Assembly (NCBI RefSeq): GCF_001748145.1
Contig: NZ_BCQA01000001.1
Location: forward strand, 2,878,501-2,942,500
Reading direction: 5' to 3'
Source of the DNA: Bosea sp. BIWAKO-01
GTDB lineage: Bacteria > Pseudomonadota > Alphaproteobacteria > Rhizobiales > Beijerinckiaceae
DNA length: 64,000 nucleotides
The notes beneath the pieces are model-generated. The model was not told the DNA's origin, did no database searches, and saw only the letters and a program-made list of their open reading frames with translations. Of the stretch, positions 40,953 through 51,600 are shown one piece after another (positions within the stretch are counted from its first letter, which is position 1; every line of letters starts with the position of its first letter). The position numbers and the translations under genes are program-made.

Positions 40953-42365
40953 TCAAATGCGCCTGTAAATGTCTTCGATGCGGACGATATCGTCCTCTCC
41001 GAGATAGGAGCCGACCTGCACTTCGATGAGCTCGAGTGGGATCTTGCCCGGGTTGCCCATCCGGTGGACGCACCCGATGGGCAGGTAGATTGACTCGTTC
41101 TCATGCACGACGATCGCCTCGTCATTGCGGGTGACCTCGGCGGTGCCGCGCACCACGACCCAATGCTCGGCCCGGTGATAATGCTTCTGCAGCGAGAGGA
41201 CGCCACCGGGCTTAACGGTTATGCGCTTGACCTGATGGCGGGCGCCCATATCGATCGACAGGTATTTTCCCCAGGGGCGTTGGATTTCGCGATGGGCGCC
41301 GGCTTCCGCTTCCCCGTTGGACGTGATCAGCGCGACCATGTCCTTCACCTTGTCCGCCTTGGTTTTAGGTGTCACGAGTACTGCGTCGCGCGTTGCGATC
41401 ACCGCGACGTCGTCGAGCCCGATCACGGCAACCAACGCCGCGTCGGAACGGACGAGGTTGTTGACGCCGTCCAGCACATAACCGCGTCCGTCGATGACAT
41501 TCCCGGTCGCATCCTTCTCTGAGAGATCCCAGACCGCGGACCAGCCGCCGACATCGGACCAACCGAAGCTGCCTGCGACGACCGCCGCCTTCTGGGTCCG
41601 CTCCATCACGGCATAGTCGATCGAGATTTTCTTCGCTTGACCGAAGCTGGCGGCGTCGAGCAGCAGGAAGTCGAGATCCGGTTTCGCTTGCGCTACGGCC
41701 TCGGCAACCGGTTCGAGCACGTCCGGGTCGAAGGCTTCGAGTTCAGAGCGCATCGTCGCAGCGTCGAAGATGAAGTTGCCGGAGTTCCAGAGATAGCCGT
41801 CGAGGAGGCATTGCGCGGCGTGGTGGGCGTCGGGCTTCTCGACGAAGGCGGCGACCTGGCGCGCGCCGTCGCCGATCTCCTCGCCCGGCCGGATATAGCC
41901 GTAACCAGTCGCGGGATGGGTCGGTGGGATGCCAATGGTGACGATCCGGCCCTGCGCCGCGACCACAGCGGCCTTGCGGCAGGTCTCGACGAAAAGCTTG
42001 CCGTCCTGAACGACATGATCGGCGGCGAAAATACCGACGACGGCCTTCTCGTCTCGGGCAAGTGCGAGTTCGGTGGCGGCCGCGACGGCCGCTGCCGAAT
42101 CCCGGCGCATCGGCTCGAGCACGATCTGCGCGAAGATGCCGATCGCCAGGAGCTGCTCCTGGACCGTGAAGCGATATTCCGCATTGGTGATCACGATCGC
42201 CGGCGCGAACACAGATGCATCTGACACGAGCCGCATCGCGCGCTGGAAGGTCGATTCTTGCCCGAGCAACGGAATGAATTGCTTCGGCATCGTATCGCGC
42301 GACACCGGCCACAGCCGCGTCCCGGCGCCGCCGCACATCACAACCGGGGTTATTTTCGATGACAT
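40953..42365 (-). CDS. manC: Mannose-1-phosphate guanylyltransferase/mannose-6-phosphate isomerase
   Basis: A bifunctional type II enzyme of 470 residues making GDP-mannose precursors. The N-terminal nucleotidyltransferase opens with PVVMCGGAGTRLWPVSRDTMPKQF and continues with FAADHVV and VEKPDAHHAAQ. The C-terminal cupin domain (about 340-470) has RPWGKYLSIDMGARHQVKRI, the metal-site stretch LQKHYHRAEHWVVVRGTAEV, and ends with VHRMGNPGKIPLELIEVQVGSYLGEDDIVR. GDP-mannose would feed the adjacent capsule glycosyltransferases. It is transcribed in line with the minus-strand genes to its right. Confidence 0.95.
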   Translation of the reverse strand: MSSKITPVVMCGGAGTRLWPVSRDTMPKQFIPLLGQESTFQRAMRLVSDASVFAPAIVITNAEYRFTVQEQLLAIGIFAQIVLEPMRRDSAAAVAAATELALARDEKAVVGIFAADHVVQDGKLFVETCRKAAVVAAQGRIVTIGIPPTHPATGYGYIRPGEEIGDGARQVAAFVEKPDAHHAAQCLLDGYLWNSGNFIFDAATMRSELEAFDPDVLEPVAEAVAQAKPDLDFLLLDAASFGQAKKISIDYAVMERTQKAAVVAGSFGWSDVGGWSAVWDLSEKDATGNVIDGRGYVLDGVNNLVRSDAALVAVIGLDDVAVIATRDAVLVTPKTKADKVKDMVALITSNGEAEAGAHREIQRPWGKYLSIDMGARHQVKRITVKPGGVLSLQKHYHRAEHWVVVRGTAEVTRNDEAIVVHENESIYLPIGCVHRMGNPGKIPLELIEVQVGSYLGEDDIVRIEDIYRRI

Positions 42366-42585
42366 TGGTCTGTAGCCTACAGGTCGCTAGTTCCACCTTT
42401 CACAGCAGGCATTTTTGAGAACATTTGTCGAGGACAGGATCGTAAATTCTAGAAAGCGTTGTTTCGATGTTGCGTTATGGCCACTACTTGGAAAGTTGAT
42501 GCTCTGAATCGAGAGGGCTTGGACAGGTTCCGATTTTAGAGTTTACGCTTATGCCTCAGCATTGATGAAGGAGTTCAGCTGGCGT

Positions 42586-43908
42586 TTAACGTACGCGTTC
42601 GTAGACGGCCTTGATGCGCTCTGCGTGACGTTCCGGAGAAAACAACGCGGCTTGCTCTCTCCCACGGCGCGCCAGTTCGGTGCACAGCGCGTCGTCGGAA
42701 TCGACCGCTCGGATCGCATCGCGAATCGCGTCCGGTCGATAAGGATCGACGAGAATGGCGGCGTCGCCTGCAACTTCCGGAAGCGAGCTCGTGTTCGACG
42801 TGATGGTAGGCGTGCCGAGTAGCATGGCTTCGAGCACGGGCAAACCAAACCCCTCGTAAAGCGAGGGGAAGAGCACGGCTCTCGCGCCGCGTATGAGCGC
42901 ATAGAGCGTGTCCATCGGCACGTAAGGCAGGCGTCTGACACGGCGGTCCGATTTAATCCGCGCTCCGTCGAAGCGCCAACCCGCGAAACGCTCGTCGTTT
43001 AAGGTCTCAAGGTCGCGGTCGTATTGCCATCCCAGGCCGCCGACGAGCACCAGGGGACGTTTGCTGCCGCTGGCCGAATAGGCGTCCACCATCCGCGAGA
43101 TGTTCTTCTTGGGTTCGATCGCGCCGAGAAAGAGGTAGTAGTCTTTGAAGCCGAGGTCGTATTGCAACTCGACGGCGCGGGCGACATCCTCGTCTGAGCG
43201 CTCCAGGATTGCTTGCTTGACCGACACGGATTGCCACGTGTTCGTGATGCGACCCTCCTCCACACCGAAGATGTCCATGACATCGCGTTTGGTGAACTCA
43301 GAGACAGTGACGATGTGATCGGCGCTCCTGAGCAGCTCCTTCATGACACGGTAGAAATACCGTTTGTTGTCGAGGGTCGAATGCGGCAGGCGCAGCGGAA
43401 CGATATCGTGGATCGTATAGATGTTCGGGGTTTTCGGCAGCGCGAGCGGGATCGGCCGGGTCGCGTGGAAGATGTCGTAGCGCCCGCGATGAGCGATCGT
43501 CATCCGGCGTCCGTAGCGGTTGAAATGCAGGAAGGCACGCTCCTCGAGCCGTTCGACGGCGTGGGCCGGATAATCCGTGCCGGAGAGAAGGCCGGAAGCG
43601 GGATCGATCACGATACGATGCCCGGGCATCGGCACGGTCCCAGCACCGCCCGGCACGCCGATAGCCCAATCGCGCGCGCGCGCTGCCGCCCGGAACGGCG
43701 CGAAGCCCTGCTGCTGGTTGGCGTCGTGCAGTCCGATCTCTGCCAGCAGCGGATCGCGCCGGTTGATCTTGCGGTCGACGCCCATGAGCAGTTCGACCGA
43801 ACAGCCCGCCTGCTCCGCCGCCTTGCCAAGATTGCGGCTATAGGTCGCGATGCCTGTGCCGCGCTTCAACGTCAGCGAATGCGCTTCGAGGAGAATTTTG
43901 GTCGGCAC
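42586..43908 (-). CDS. Group 1 (GT4) glycosyltransferase
   Basis: The 440-residue protein has a two-lobed GT-B fold. The N-terminal lobe opens KILLEAHSLTLKRGTGIATY, and the C-terminal lobe has YLFLGAIEPKKNISRMVDAY, the donor-binding LFPSLYEGFGLPVLEAMLLGTPTI and TSNTSSLPEVAGDAAILVDP. The E-x7-E-like EGFGLPVLE motif is typical of GT4 retaining transferases using nucleotide-diphospho sugars. GTG is the start, after GAGGAT. It would add a residue to the capsule repeat; donor and acceptor are unknown. A 220-bp gap separates it from manC. Confidence 0.9.
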   Translation of the reverse strand: MPTKILLEAHSLTLKRGTGIATYSRNLGKAAEQAGCSVELLMGVDRKINRRDPLLAEIGLHDANQQQGFAPFRAAARARDWAIGVPGGAGTVPMPGHRIVIDPASGLLSGTDYPAHAVERLEERAFLHFNRYGRRMTIAHRGRYDIFHATRPIPLALPKTPNIYTIHDIVPLRLPHSTLDNKRYFYRVMKELLRSADHIVTVSEFTKRDVMDIFGVEEGRITNTWQSVSVKQAILERSDEDVARAVELQYDLGFKDYYLFLGAIEPKKNISRMVDAYSASGSKRPLVLVGGLGWQYDRDLETLNDERFAGWRFDGARIKSDRRVRRLPYVPMDTLYALIRGARAVLFPSLYEGFGLPVLEAMLLGTPTITSNTSSLPEVAGDAAILVDPYRPDAIRDAIRAVDSDDALCTELARRGREQAALFSPERHAERIKAVYERVR

Positions 43909-43919
43909 GGGGGATCCTC

Positions 43920-44879
43920 TCAGAGCTTCAGTCCGGACCCGGCGAAGCAGAGCAGTCGATCTTCCCGCGTTCGCTCGGTGAGAATTTCCTGCTGACCGAT
44001 GAGACGATAGGCTCCCTCGAAATCGATCTCGCCGATCTGCCCGTAGACCGAGACGAGGCGATCGAGGATCGAGGCCGGATCGCCATATCGGCTCGCATTG
44101 AATTCGAGCAGGATCGTGGGTCGATGGCGCTCAATCGTCGCGGTCATTCCTCGCAGAACCTCGGGCTCGGCGCCTTCGACGTCGATCTTGACGAAGTCGA
44201 CCCGGTCGAGCGACCCGGCGAGATCGTCGATCGACGCGGTCGGCACCGACGTATTCAGTTCGGAGGGGCGGTCGTTGGCGCTGAAGGCGATGGTCGCGTT
44301 CTTGGGTTCGCCGAGGGGGACAAACAACTCCACCTGATCGCCCGATCGGGCGGTCGCAGCGGCCGAGACAAGGGATACTGTGCCGTCATATCCGTTCAAA
44401 CTTACGGTCTCGGCGAGCAGCGCAAAGGTCTGGGGGTTGGGCTCGATTGCGACGATCCGGCCGGCCGGGCCAACGCGATTTGCAAACAGCAGCGTATAAT
44501 AGCCCAGATTGGCCCCGACATCGAAGGCGATCATGCCAGGCTGCAGGAATCTCGCGCAGAAGACCGTCAGCCAGCTCTCCCAGTAGCCGTCGAGCATGAC
44601 GTGACGTGAGAACCCGCGGTCGCTGGCCCGCAGGAGCATCTTGGGCCCGCCAAGCACACGCGCAAGGACGAGCCCGTCGCCGAGATAGGCGGTCTGGACG
44701 CGTGCCTGGATTTCCCCCTCAACCTGCTGGCGGCTCATGGCACCGAGATCGGCGGCACTCAGATAATGCAACGCGGGCAAGGCTGTCTCCACTTTCGAAG
44801 CATGCGACACTTGGCACCCGCGTAGCAGGCAGGCCATGACGACCTGACGATGCATCGAAGTCCGCCAAGCCGAGGCCAT
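43920..44879 (-). CDS. FkbM-family SAM-dependent methyltransferase
   Basis: The core (about residues 85-290) has the SAM-binding IAFDVGANLGYYTLLFANRVG, the acidic loop IVAIEPNPQTFALLAE, and the FkbM text VDFVKIDVEGAEPEVLRGM followed by ILLEFNASRYGDP. FkbM enzymes methylate hydroxyl groups of sugars or lipids in surface glycans. The start is unclear: a TTG at 44936 abuts the stop of the preceding gene, and in-frame ATGs occur at 44879 and 44855; I chose the first ATG. It is in line with the hypothetical gene and glycosyltransferase as a cluster. Confidence 0.85.
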   Translation of the reverse strand: MASAWRTSMHRQVVMACLLRGCQVSHASKVETALPALHYLSAADLGAMSRQQVEGEIQARVQTAYLGDGLVLARVLGGPKMLLRASDRGFSRHVMLDGYWESWLTVFCARFLQPGMIAFDVGANLGYYTLLFANRVGPAGRIVAIEPNPQTFALLAETVSLNGYDGTVSLVSAAATARSGDQVELFVPLGEPKNATIAFSANDRPSELNTSVPTASIDDLAGSLDRVDFVKIDVEGAEPEVLRGMTATIERHRPTILLEFNASRYGDPASILDRLVSVYGQIGEIDFEGAYRLIGQQEILTERTREDRLLCFAGSGLKL

Positions 44880-44936
44880 GCATAATGAAATTTTGCGCGA
44901 CGGGAAGTCTATTGGGCCACATCTTGCCCGGGGCAA

Positions 44937-45929
44937 TCAGGTCTCTGCCAGATAGGTTAGCTCGACACTCGCGAGCGCGACATGGCCTTCGATGGCGCCC
45001 TGTTCGTTCATCGTCCTGACTTCAATCGGTTCATGAGGATCAGTGACCACCACCTCGCAGTTAACCGCGAAGATGCCGCTACGCTCAGCCAGGATTCGTA
45101 CCTCGCCGAGGAGTGTGGCGCTCGCAATCTGGATGTTCAGGGGCAGGCCGCGAATATCGTGTGAGAAGCCGAAGGAAATGCGCATCTTCCAGCGACCACG
45201 CGGCAGATGGAAATACGGTCCATAGAAGATGATTCTGGCGCGGCCCGTCACTTCCAGGATGGTCGGGGCCGTGGTTCCGGGGCTGTCGCCGAGTAGGAAG
45301 GCGCGCCCGGGCCAGGTCAATGTCCCCGGCGCACCGTCTTCTACATATTTGTAGAGTCCCCCCAGCACGCATTCGGCAAGCTGCTCTTCGTCTGCCGTGA
45401 GCTCAGGGAAATTCTGCGCTGCCTCCCACTCCAGCACTGCATCCTGCAGTCGCTTGTCGGGCCCACCAAAAGGTGCGCAGGCAGTCTGAAGTCGTGACTG
45501 TGCGACATCTCCGGCGGCCAGTGCGAGCATGTCGAGCAGGCGCATGCCGTCTCCACGGCGGATCAGGCGCGCTCCAGGAACGCTGCTGCACGCGCCAGCG
45601 AGCGAAAGGCTGGCCGACATGGCCCTGACGGCTTCGAGGGTGGAAACGGGCCCGCCAGCGCAAACGAACGCTGTCGACGGCAGGGTGTCGTCCAAGAGGA
45701 TGATAGGGGTCAGATTCCGTCTGCTACAAAATGTGGCCAGTGCGGGCGGCGGGAAAGCCGACAGTATCAGGCGTGCTCCGCCGGATCGATCCGAATCGTC
45801 AATGCGGTCGAGGCGGTCGAGGCGCAGTACGGGAAGTGAAGGGTAAACCGATCGAAGCGCCTGTTCGAGGAATTGAAAGCTCCAGGCGGAGAGCGGGGAG
45901 GGCGGGGCGACGACAACGATATCATTCAT
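44937..45929 (-). CDS. Hypothetical protein in capsule cluster
   Basis: A 330-residue protein that I do not recognise. Residues 1-95 have the look of a Rossmann-like lobe (NDIVVVAPPSPLSAWSFQFL, with ILLDDTLPSTAF), and the C-terminal 120 residues are strand-rich (ARIIFYGPYFHLPRGRWKMRISFGFS, then NIQIASATLLGEVRILAERSG), possibly a carbohydrate-binding-like beta domain. No signal peptide or membrane helix is seen. It adjoins the FkbM gene with no gap, which points to a joint role in modifying or initiating the glycan. The function is unknown. Confidence 0.75.
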   Translation of the reverse strand: MNDIVVVAPPSPLSAWSFQFLEQALRSVYPSLPVLRLDRLDRIDDSDRSGGARLILSAFPPPALATFCSRRNLTPIILLDDTLPSTAFVCAGGPVSTLEAVRAMSASLSLAGACSSVPGARLIRRGDGMRLLDMLALAAGDVAQSRLQTACAPFGGPDKRLQDAVLEWEAAQNFPELTADEEQLAECVLGGLYKYVEDGAPGTLTWPGRAFLLGDSPGTTAPTILEVTGRARIIFYGPYFHLPRGRWKMRISFGFSHDIRGLPLNIQIASATLLGEVRILAERSGIFAVNCEVVVTDPHEPIEVRTMNEQGAIEGHVALASVELTYLAET

Positions 45930-46150
45930 CTGGGATGCTTTAACACGGCATTGGTGTTTGGAGCGAAGGTCAACGGATCGTATGTTTCCAATATCTTAGG
46001 ATTGTAGCGGCAGGATACATCTAGGACGGCGATCTGCTTTCCTTCGCCGTTGTGTTGCGCCATCACAACAATTCACTCGGATCGTTCGGGGAGGCGTAGT
46101 TGCACGGCTGACCTCGTGCTAGAAGCCGTGGCGCTAGGATACAGGGAAGC

Positions 46151-47308
46151 ATGCGTAAACTTGTGATCGTCGCTGCCGGATTGACTGTCCTGACCGGTTG
46201 CAGTGCACTTCCCACATCGGGCCCGAGCGCGGAAGACGTGGTCGTACAGGCGACGGCCGCCGAGCAGCAGCGGTACGAGCTTCTCGATATCACTCCGGAG
46301 GTGGTCGCAATCCTTGCAAAAAGGGTCCCCGACAGCTTCCTTGCGAGTTTCGGCAATCGTCAGCCGCCTGTCGAATCCGTAGTCGGGGTGGGTGACATCG
46401 TCACCATGACGGTGTGGGAAGCGTCTGCCGGAGGCCTGTTTTCCGCGCCCATGGTGACGGACCGCTTTGCCACCGGCTCCAAAAGTGCGGTCATCCCCGA
46501 GCAGGCCGTTGGCCGCGACGGATCGATCTCGGTGCCCTATGGTGGGCGGGTTCGCGTGGCCGGGCTGGCCGTCGACGAGGCCCAGAAGCGTATCGTCGCG
46601 AGCCTCGAGGGCAAGGCAATCCAGCCGCAGGTCCAACTGACCATTGTCCGACCGATCAGTAGCGCCGTGACGGTGGCTGGCGAGGTCGCTGCGGGGGCCC
46701 GCGTCCCGTTGTCGACGAGGGGCGATCGTCTGATGGATGTGATCGCCGGTGCGGGCGGAGTGCGCATTCCGGTCAACGAAGCGGCAGTCCAGGTGACACG
46801 TGGTCCGCGCTCGGCGCGGGTCGCCATGTCGCGGATCGTGTCCGATCCGCGTGAGAATATCTTCGTTCGCCCGGGCGATCTCGTGACCGTGGTGAAGGAG
46901 CCGCAGACCTTCATCGCCTATGGCGCCACTGGACGAAACGCCGAGATCCCCTTCGAATCGGATTCAGTCAAGCTCACGCAGGCCCTGGCGAAGGCGGGCG
47001 GCCTGCTCGACAACCGATCCGATCCGTCGGGCGTTTTCGTCTTGCGTTATGAGCCGCAGTCCGTCGCCAGGCTTCTCGTTCCGGGCAGCGCACTCCTCCA
47101 GGGAGGCGGCAGCGTTCCGATCGTCTACCGTCTGAATTTGCGCGATACCGGCAGCCTCTTCTTGGCCGAGCGCTTCCCGATCCATGCCCGCGATCTGCTC
47201 TATGTCTCGAATGCCCAGCTCAGCGATTTGCAGAAGGCCCTTCAGCTCTTCTATATGGTTGTGGGCCCGGTCGTGAGCGGAGCGTCCATCTACGCCATCG
47301 CGAAGTGA
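46151..47308 (+). CDS. Polysaccharide export lipoprotein (Wza/BexD/CtrA-like)
   Basis: The 385-residue product starts with a lipoprotein signal (MRKLVIVAAGLTVLTGCSAL, lipobox Cys17). It has the polysaccharide export domain: VGVGDIVTMTVWEASAGGLFSA, VSVPYGGRVRVAGL-like SVPYGGRVRVAGLAVDE, and repeated SLBB-type domains (TVAGEVAAGARVPLSTRGDRLMDVIAGAGG and a second). It would form the octameric outer-membrane channel for the capsule made by the ABC exporter at the right end. It is convergent with the oxoamine synthase gene and divergent from the gene at 45929, so it is transcribed alone. Confidence 0.92.
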   Translation: MRKLVIVAAGLTVLTGCSALPTSGPSAEDVVVQATAAEQQRYELLDITPEVVAILAKRVPDSFLASFGNRQPPVESVVGVGDIVTMTVWEASAGGLFSAPMVTDRFATGSKSAVIPEQAVGRDGSISVPYGGRVRVAGLAVDEAQKRIVASLEGKAIQPQVQLTIVRPISSAVTVAGEVAAGARVPLSTRGDRLMDVIAGAGGVRIPVNEAAVQVTRGPRSARVAMSRIVSDPRENIFVRPGDLVTVVKEPQTFIAYGATGRNAEIPFESDSVKLTQALAKAGGLLDNRSDPSGVFVLRYEPQSVARLLVPGSALLQGGGSVPIVYRLNLRDTGSLFLAERFPIHARDLLYVSNAQLSDLQKALQLFYMVVGPVVSGASIYAIAK

Positions 47309-47310
47309 GG

Positions 47311-47352
47311 GAGCCGGGAGGTCGGCCTGCCGGGGCGGCCTCCTCGCGGCTC
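47311..47352. terminator. Hairpin between convergent export and oxoamine synthase genes
   Basis: Outer arms GAGCCG and CGGCTC enclose an inner 8-bp stem (GGAGGTCG with CGGCCTCC, one G-T pair). It fills the 42-bp gap between the two stop codons. There is no T-tract; a bidirectional terminator role is inferred. Confidence 0.5.
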
Positions 47353-48694
47353 AGCGCTGCAGGTCTCCGAGGGAAAAGTCCTTCAGCCGCGCGGCTTCTT
47401 CCGCCACGATCGAGACAGTTTCGTCGATCTGGCCGTCCTCGTGCGTCGCATTGATGAAAAAGCGCAATCTGGCGGCCTTGTCGGGAACGCCGGGAGGGAG
47501 AACGGGAAAGGCATTGATGCCTCGCGCCAGCAGGCGCTCGGCGAGAACCAGGGTCGGAACCGTGTCGCCGATCATGATCGGCACGATGCCGATCCCCCAA
47601 CTGCCGCCGACGTCCAGTCCTGCCGTCGCAACTGCCCGGTGGAAGCGCCGTGACTGTCGCTGGACGCGCGCAACGCGCTCCGGCTCGCGCGCCATGAGTT
47701 CAAGTGCCATCGTCGCCGCCACAGCGCCGGTAGCTGGCATGCCAACGCTGTAGACGAAGCCCGGCGCGTAAGACTTCAGTATGTCCACGGCTGCCGCGCT
47801 GCCTGCGATGTAGCCGCCGCAACTCACCAGAGATTTTGACAGCGTGCCGAGCCAGAAATCGACCCCGGCCGGATTGATCCGCTGATGCTCGAAGATGCCG
47901 CGTCCGCTGTCTCCGAGAACGCCGAGGCCATGGGCGTCGTCGATCATCAGCCACGCCGAAAAGCGTTCCTTAATCGTGAGCAGGCGCGCAAGATCCGGGC
48001 CGTCCCCGTCCATCGAGAACAGGCCTTCGCTCACGATCAGTACCCGCTCGAAGCGCTCGCGATCCGCAGTGAGCAGCGCCTCGAGTGCGTCGAAATCATT
48101 GTGAGGGAAGAGCCGGCGCGTGCTGCCGGCAAGCTGAGCACCGACGACGACGCAATTGTGGATGACCGCGTCGTGAACGATGAGATCTTTTGGCCCCATC
48201 AGCGTTGCCAAGGTAGAGACGGCCGCCGCATGGCCCGACACGAAAGCGATGCAGTCTTCGGCAGCGTAGTTCCTGGCGAGCGCCATTTCGAGGTCACGGT
48301 GGACCTGACGTTCCCCCGCGCTGATGCGGCTCGCGGAAACCGAAGTTCCAAACTCTCTCGCCGCGTCCGAAACGGCTTGGACGATCCGCGGATCAGCGTT
48401 CAGGCCGAGATAGTCGTAGGACGCGTAGTTGATGACTTCGCGCCCCTCGATGATCGAGACATTGGTGGCACGCACGTCGTGCCGCCGGTAGTAGGGATTC
48501 GACAGCCCGGCGACCTCCGCGAAATTCCGCTGAAACTCGATCTGCCGATAGAGCGGATGGCTCGCAAGACTCAGATCGCGACGGGTCTTCGCTGCGGGGA
48601 CAAGCGCTGGCGCGGAGGGGGCGCTGGTCTCGCGCATCTGCGCGAGAAGTGTGGAGAGCGCACCATCCGTCAGCCCTGCGGCATTATCACTCAT
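47351..48694 (-). CDS. rkpG: Alpha-oxoamine synthase (AOS/BioF-like, RkpG-like)
   Basis: A PLP enzyme of 447 residues with an N-terminal extension of about 85 residues before the BioF-like core. The core has NYASYDYLGLNADPRI, the FVSGHAAAVSTLATLMG loop, DDAHGLGVLGDSGRGIFE and the PLP Lys287 in GTLSKSLVSCGGYIAG. AOS enzymes join an amino acid to an acyl thioester with loss of CO2, giving an amino ketone. It starts 2 bp after the polyketide synthase stop, so the two are coupled. RkpG of Sinorhizobium is the nearest known context. The likely substrate is the PKS acyl-ACP, inferred from position. Confidence 0.9.
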   Translation of the reverse strand: MSDNAAGLTDGALSTLLAQMRETSAPSAPALVPAAKTRRDLSLASHPLYRQIEFQRNFAEVAGLSNPYYRRHDVRATNVSIIEGREVINYASYDYLGLNADPRIVQAVSDAAREFGTSVSASRISAGERQVHRDLEMALARNYAAEDCIAFVSGHAAAVSTLATLMGPKDLIVHDAVIHNCVVVGAQLAGSTRRLFPHNDFDALEALLTADRERFERVLIVSEGLFSMDGDGPDLARLLTIKERFSAWLMIDDAHGLGVLGDSGRGIFEHQRINPAGVDFWLGTLSKSLVSCGGYIAGSAAAVDILKSYAPGFVYSVGMPATGAVAATMALELMAREPERVARVQRQSRRFHRAVATAGLDVGGSWGIGIVPIMIGDTVPTLVLAERLLARGINAFPVLPPGVPDKAARLRFFINATHEDGQIDETVSIVAEEAARLKDFSLGDLQR

Positions 48695-48696
48695 CG

Positions 48697-51600
48697 TTAG
48701 TGTGCCTTGCGAGTTGGCGACTGCAGCGCCTGCCCGAGAAGCTGGGCTTCCTCGTCGCTGAGATCGGCACTGGAATGAACTTTCGCCAGCCGAGCGACAT
48801 CGCCGCTGAGAGAGCCGTCCTGATCGCCCGGCGCGTCGGTCCGGGCGATCTGACTGACGATTGTCTGCGCGATATCGGTCAGGGTCCTGTCTCCCACGCC
48901 GACCAGGGCGATCTGCGCGCCCAGCGAGGTTTCAAGCGCCAGATGAAGCTCGAGCGCCATCAGTGAATCGAGCCCGAGCTCACTCATCGGGCGATTCGGG
49001 TCGATCCGGTCGACCTGCAGACGCAGGATCTCGGCGACCTCCCGCAGCAAGGCGCCTTTCACGACGGCAAGCGCTTCCTGTGGGCTCTTGTCTGCCCAAT
49101 CGAGCAAGGCTTCGCCCGTGCCTTCTTGATCGGGATCCGTCCCCGTCAGTCCCAGGCCGGCGAAGGCCGGACTCTTCAGCAGCGCCAGCTTCTCGGCCAC
49201 GGCCGAGCGGCCGATATTGGTGAGATACTGGACCGGGCCGATCGCCTCGCCGAGGCTCAGCAGTCGCCCGAGATGCGCGAGCGCTTCCGAAGCTCTGATC
49301 GCCGACACGCCCGTCGTGCGGCGCAAGCGCTGACCGAGTTGCTTGTCGCGCGCCAGGATTCCGACATCCGAAATGGCGCCCCAGCCGATCGCGAGCGCCG
49401 GCTTTCCGAGGTTGCGCCGGCGCTGCATGAATCCTTCGAGAAAGGCGTTTGCCGCAACATAGGCCGCCTGGCCCGGGCTGCCGATCATGGTCGTCGCGGA
49501 GGAATAGGCGACGAAGAAATCGAGGGGCTGCTCCACCAGCGCCGCATCGAGGTTAACGATGCCGTCCGTCTTCGCACGCAGCACCTCGCGCAGTCGCTCA
49601 GGCGTCAGGTTGGCGATCAGCCCGTCGTCGAGATGAACGGCGGCATGGACCAAACCGCGAACCGGGCCATATTCCGCGGCGAGCCGCTTCACCGCGTCTT
49701 CCACCGCGCCGCGATCGCGCACATCAAGCGAGAGGGATAAAACCTGCACGCCGGCATTCCGCATCTCGGCCACGGCTGCTTCCAGATCGGCGTCGACTCG
49801 CCCCCGGCGAGAGAGCAGTGCGACCGTCGAAGCGCCTTTTTCGGCGAGCCACTTTGCAGTGGCGAAGCCGAGACCGGTCGTTCCGCCCACAACGAGGTAC
49901 AGTCCCGCCCGCGCCGAGAACTGTGCCTTCGCCACGTCGAGCCTCGCGGCCTTCGGCGGGCTGACGACGATCTTCCCGACATGCTCCGAAGCCTGCATCA
50001 GCCGGAAGGCGTTGCCGACGTCTGATGCAGGAAACGCGCGGTGGGTGAGCGGCTGCAGCGTACCAGCCTCGAAGCGGGTTGCGATCTCCTCCATCATCCG
50101 GCGGACGAAAGCCGGGTCGTGCGCGAGCAGTTCGTCGAGATCGACGCCGGAATACGCGATGTTCCGGACGAACGGGCGCAACGGGAGCAGCGAATTGTCG
50201 AGAAAGTCGCGTTTGCCGAGTTCCAAAAAGCGCCCGAACGGCTTTAGAAGCCTGAAGCCGGCGAGCATTGCGGACCCTGCCAGAGAGTTCAGGACGAGGT
50301 CCACCCCGCCGAACTGAGCTCGGATCGCGGGCTCGAATTGTTCGCCTCTGGATTCGAACGCCTGGTCGGCGCCGGCGGCTCGTGCCAGCGCACGTCGCGC
50401 GTCGCTTCGGGCGGTCGCGAGCACGTGCGCCCGCTTCAGCCGGGCGATCTGGATTGCCGCGAGGCCAACGCCGCCCGCACCCCCATGGAGCAACACGTCC
50501 TCGCCGGCTTCGAGATGGCCACGCTCGACCAGCGCGTACCAGGCCGTGGCGAATGCGACCGGGATCGTCGCGGCGGCCTCCAGTGTCATGCCTTGCGGAA
50601 CGGGAAAGACATGCCAGGCTGGGCAGGTCACATGCGAGGCGAAGGTGCCCGGTGCAAAGCCCATGACTCTGTCGCCCGGTCGCACCGAAGTGACGCCGGT
50701 TCCGACACGAAGGACGGTTCCGGCACACTCGAAGCCGAGCGCGGCCCGGGTCAGGCCGGCTCCGAGCAAGTCGTCGTCAAGAATGCCGAGAGCGACGAGC
50801 ACGTCCCGATAGTTCAGACCTGAGACTGCGACCTCAATCTCGACCTCGCCGTCGCTGGGCGCTTCTCGCGACGAGGTGCGCCATTCGAAGCCGCTGAGGC
50901 TGCCGCTCTCACCGAAATGGAGCACTGCGCGTTCGTCGTGGCCGAGGACCTCGTCGTCGACCATGCCGCGCCGGAGACGGTTGACGAAGGTTCCCTCCGG
51001 CGAAACACGCCATTCGCGTTCGCTTCCGCCATCGCCGACGATCCGGGCAACGTCTGTCGCGTGCTCCACACCGTCGATATCGACGAGCCGCAGATCGATG
51101 TCGGGATACTCGTTGACGGCAACTCGGACGAAACCGCGGATGGCGGCCCGTGCCGCCAACGAGTTGTTGGCGGTCTCCGCACCGCCTGCCGGCATGGTAA
51201 CGACCACGAGGCGAAGCGACAGCCTCGCGTCGCTGAGCCTGCGTAGCAATGTGGCGAGCGCGTCGAGCTGGACGGCCAGTGGTTCGCTGCCCGCTGCCCC
51301 GGTAGCGAGCGCCATGACGATGGCCGCGGTTTCATTCGTAGCCGATGCGAGCCATGTCTGCAGCTCGGTCGGATGCGCGGCGTCGAGCAGGTCCACAGCA
51401 GTCAGGCCGAGACTCTCGGGAGCGATGCCGGCCTCCGGCATCGCGAGGAAAGCGATCCGGCCTTTGGGCGCCGCCGCTACCGGACTGCCTGGTGCCCTCG
51501 CGCGCCAGAGTGCGATTGTGTCGTCGACGAGAGCTTCCGACACCAGGCCGGTCGCAGCGGATGCCGCCAGCCATTCTGGGACGGCGGGCGTTGGTGCGGG

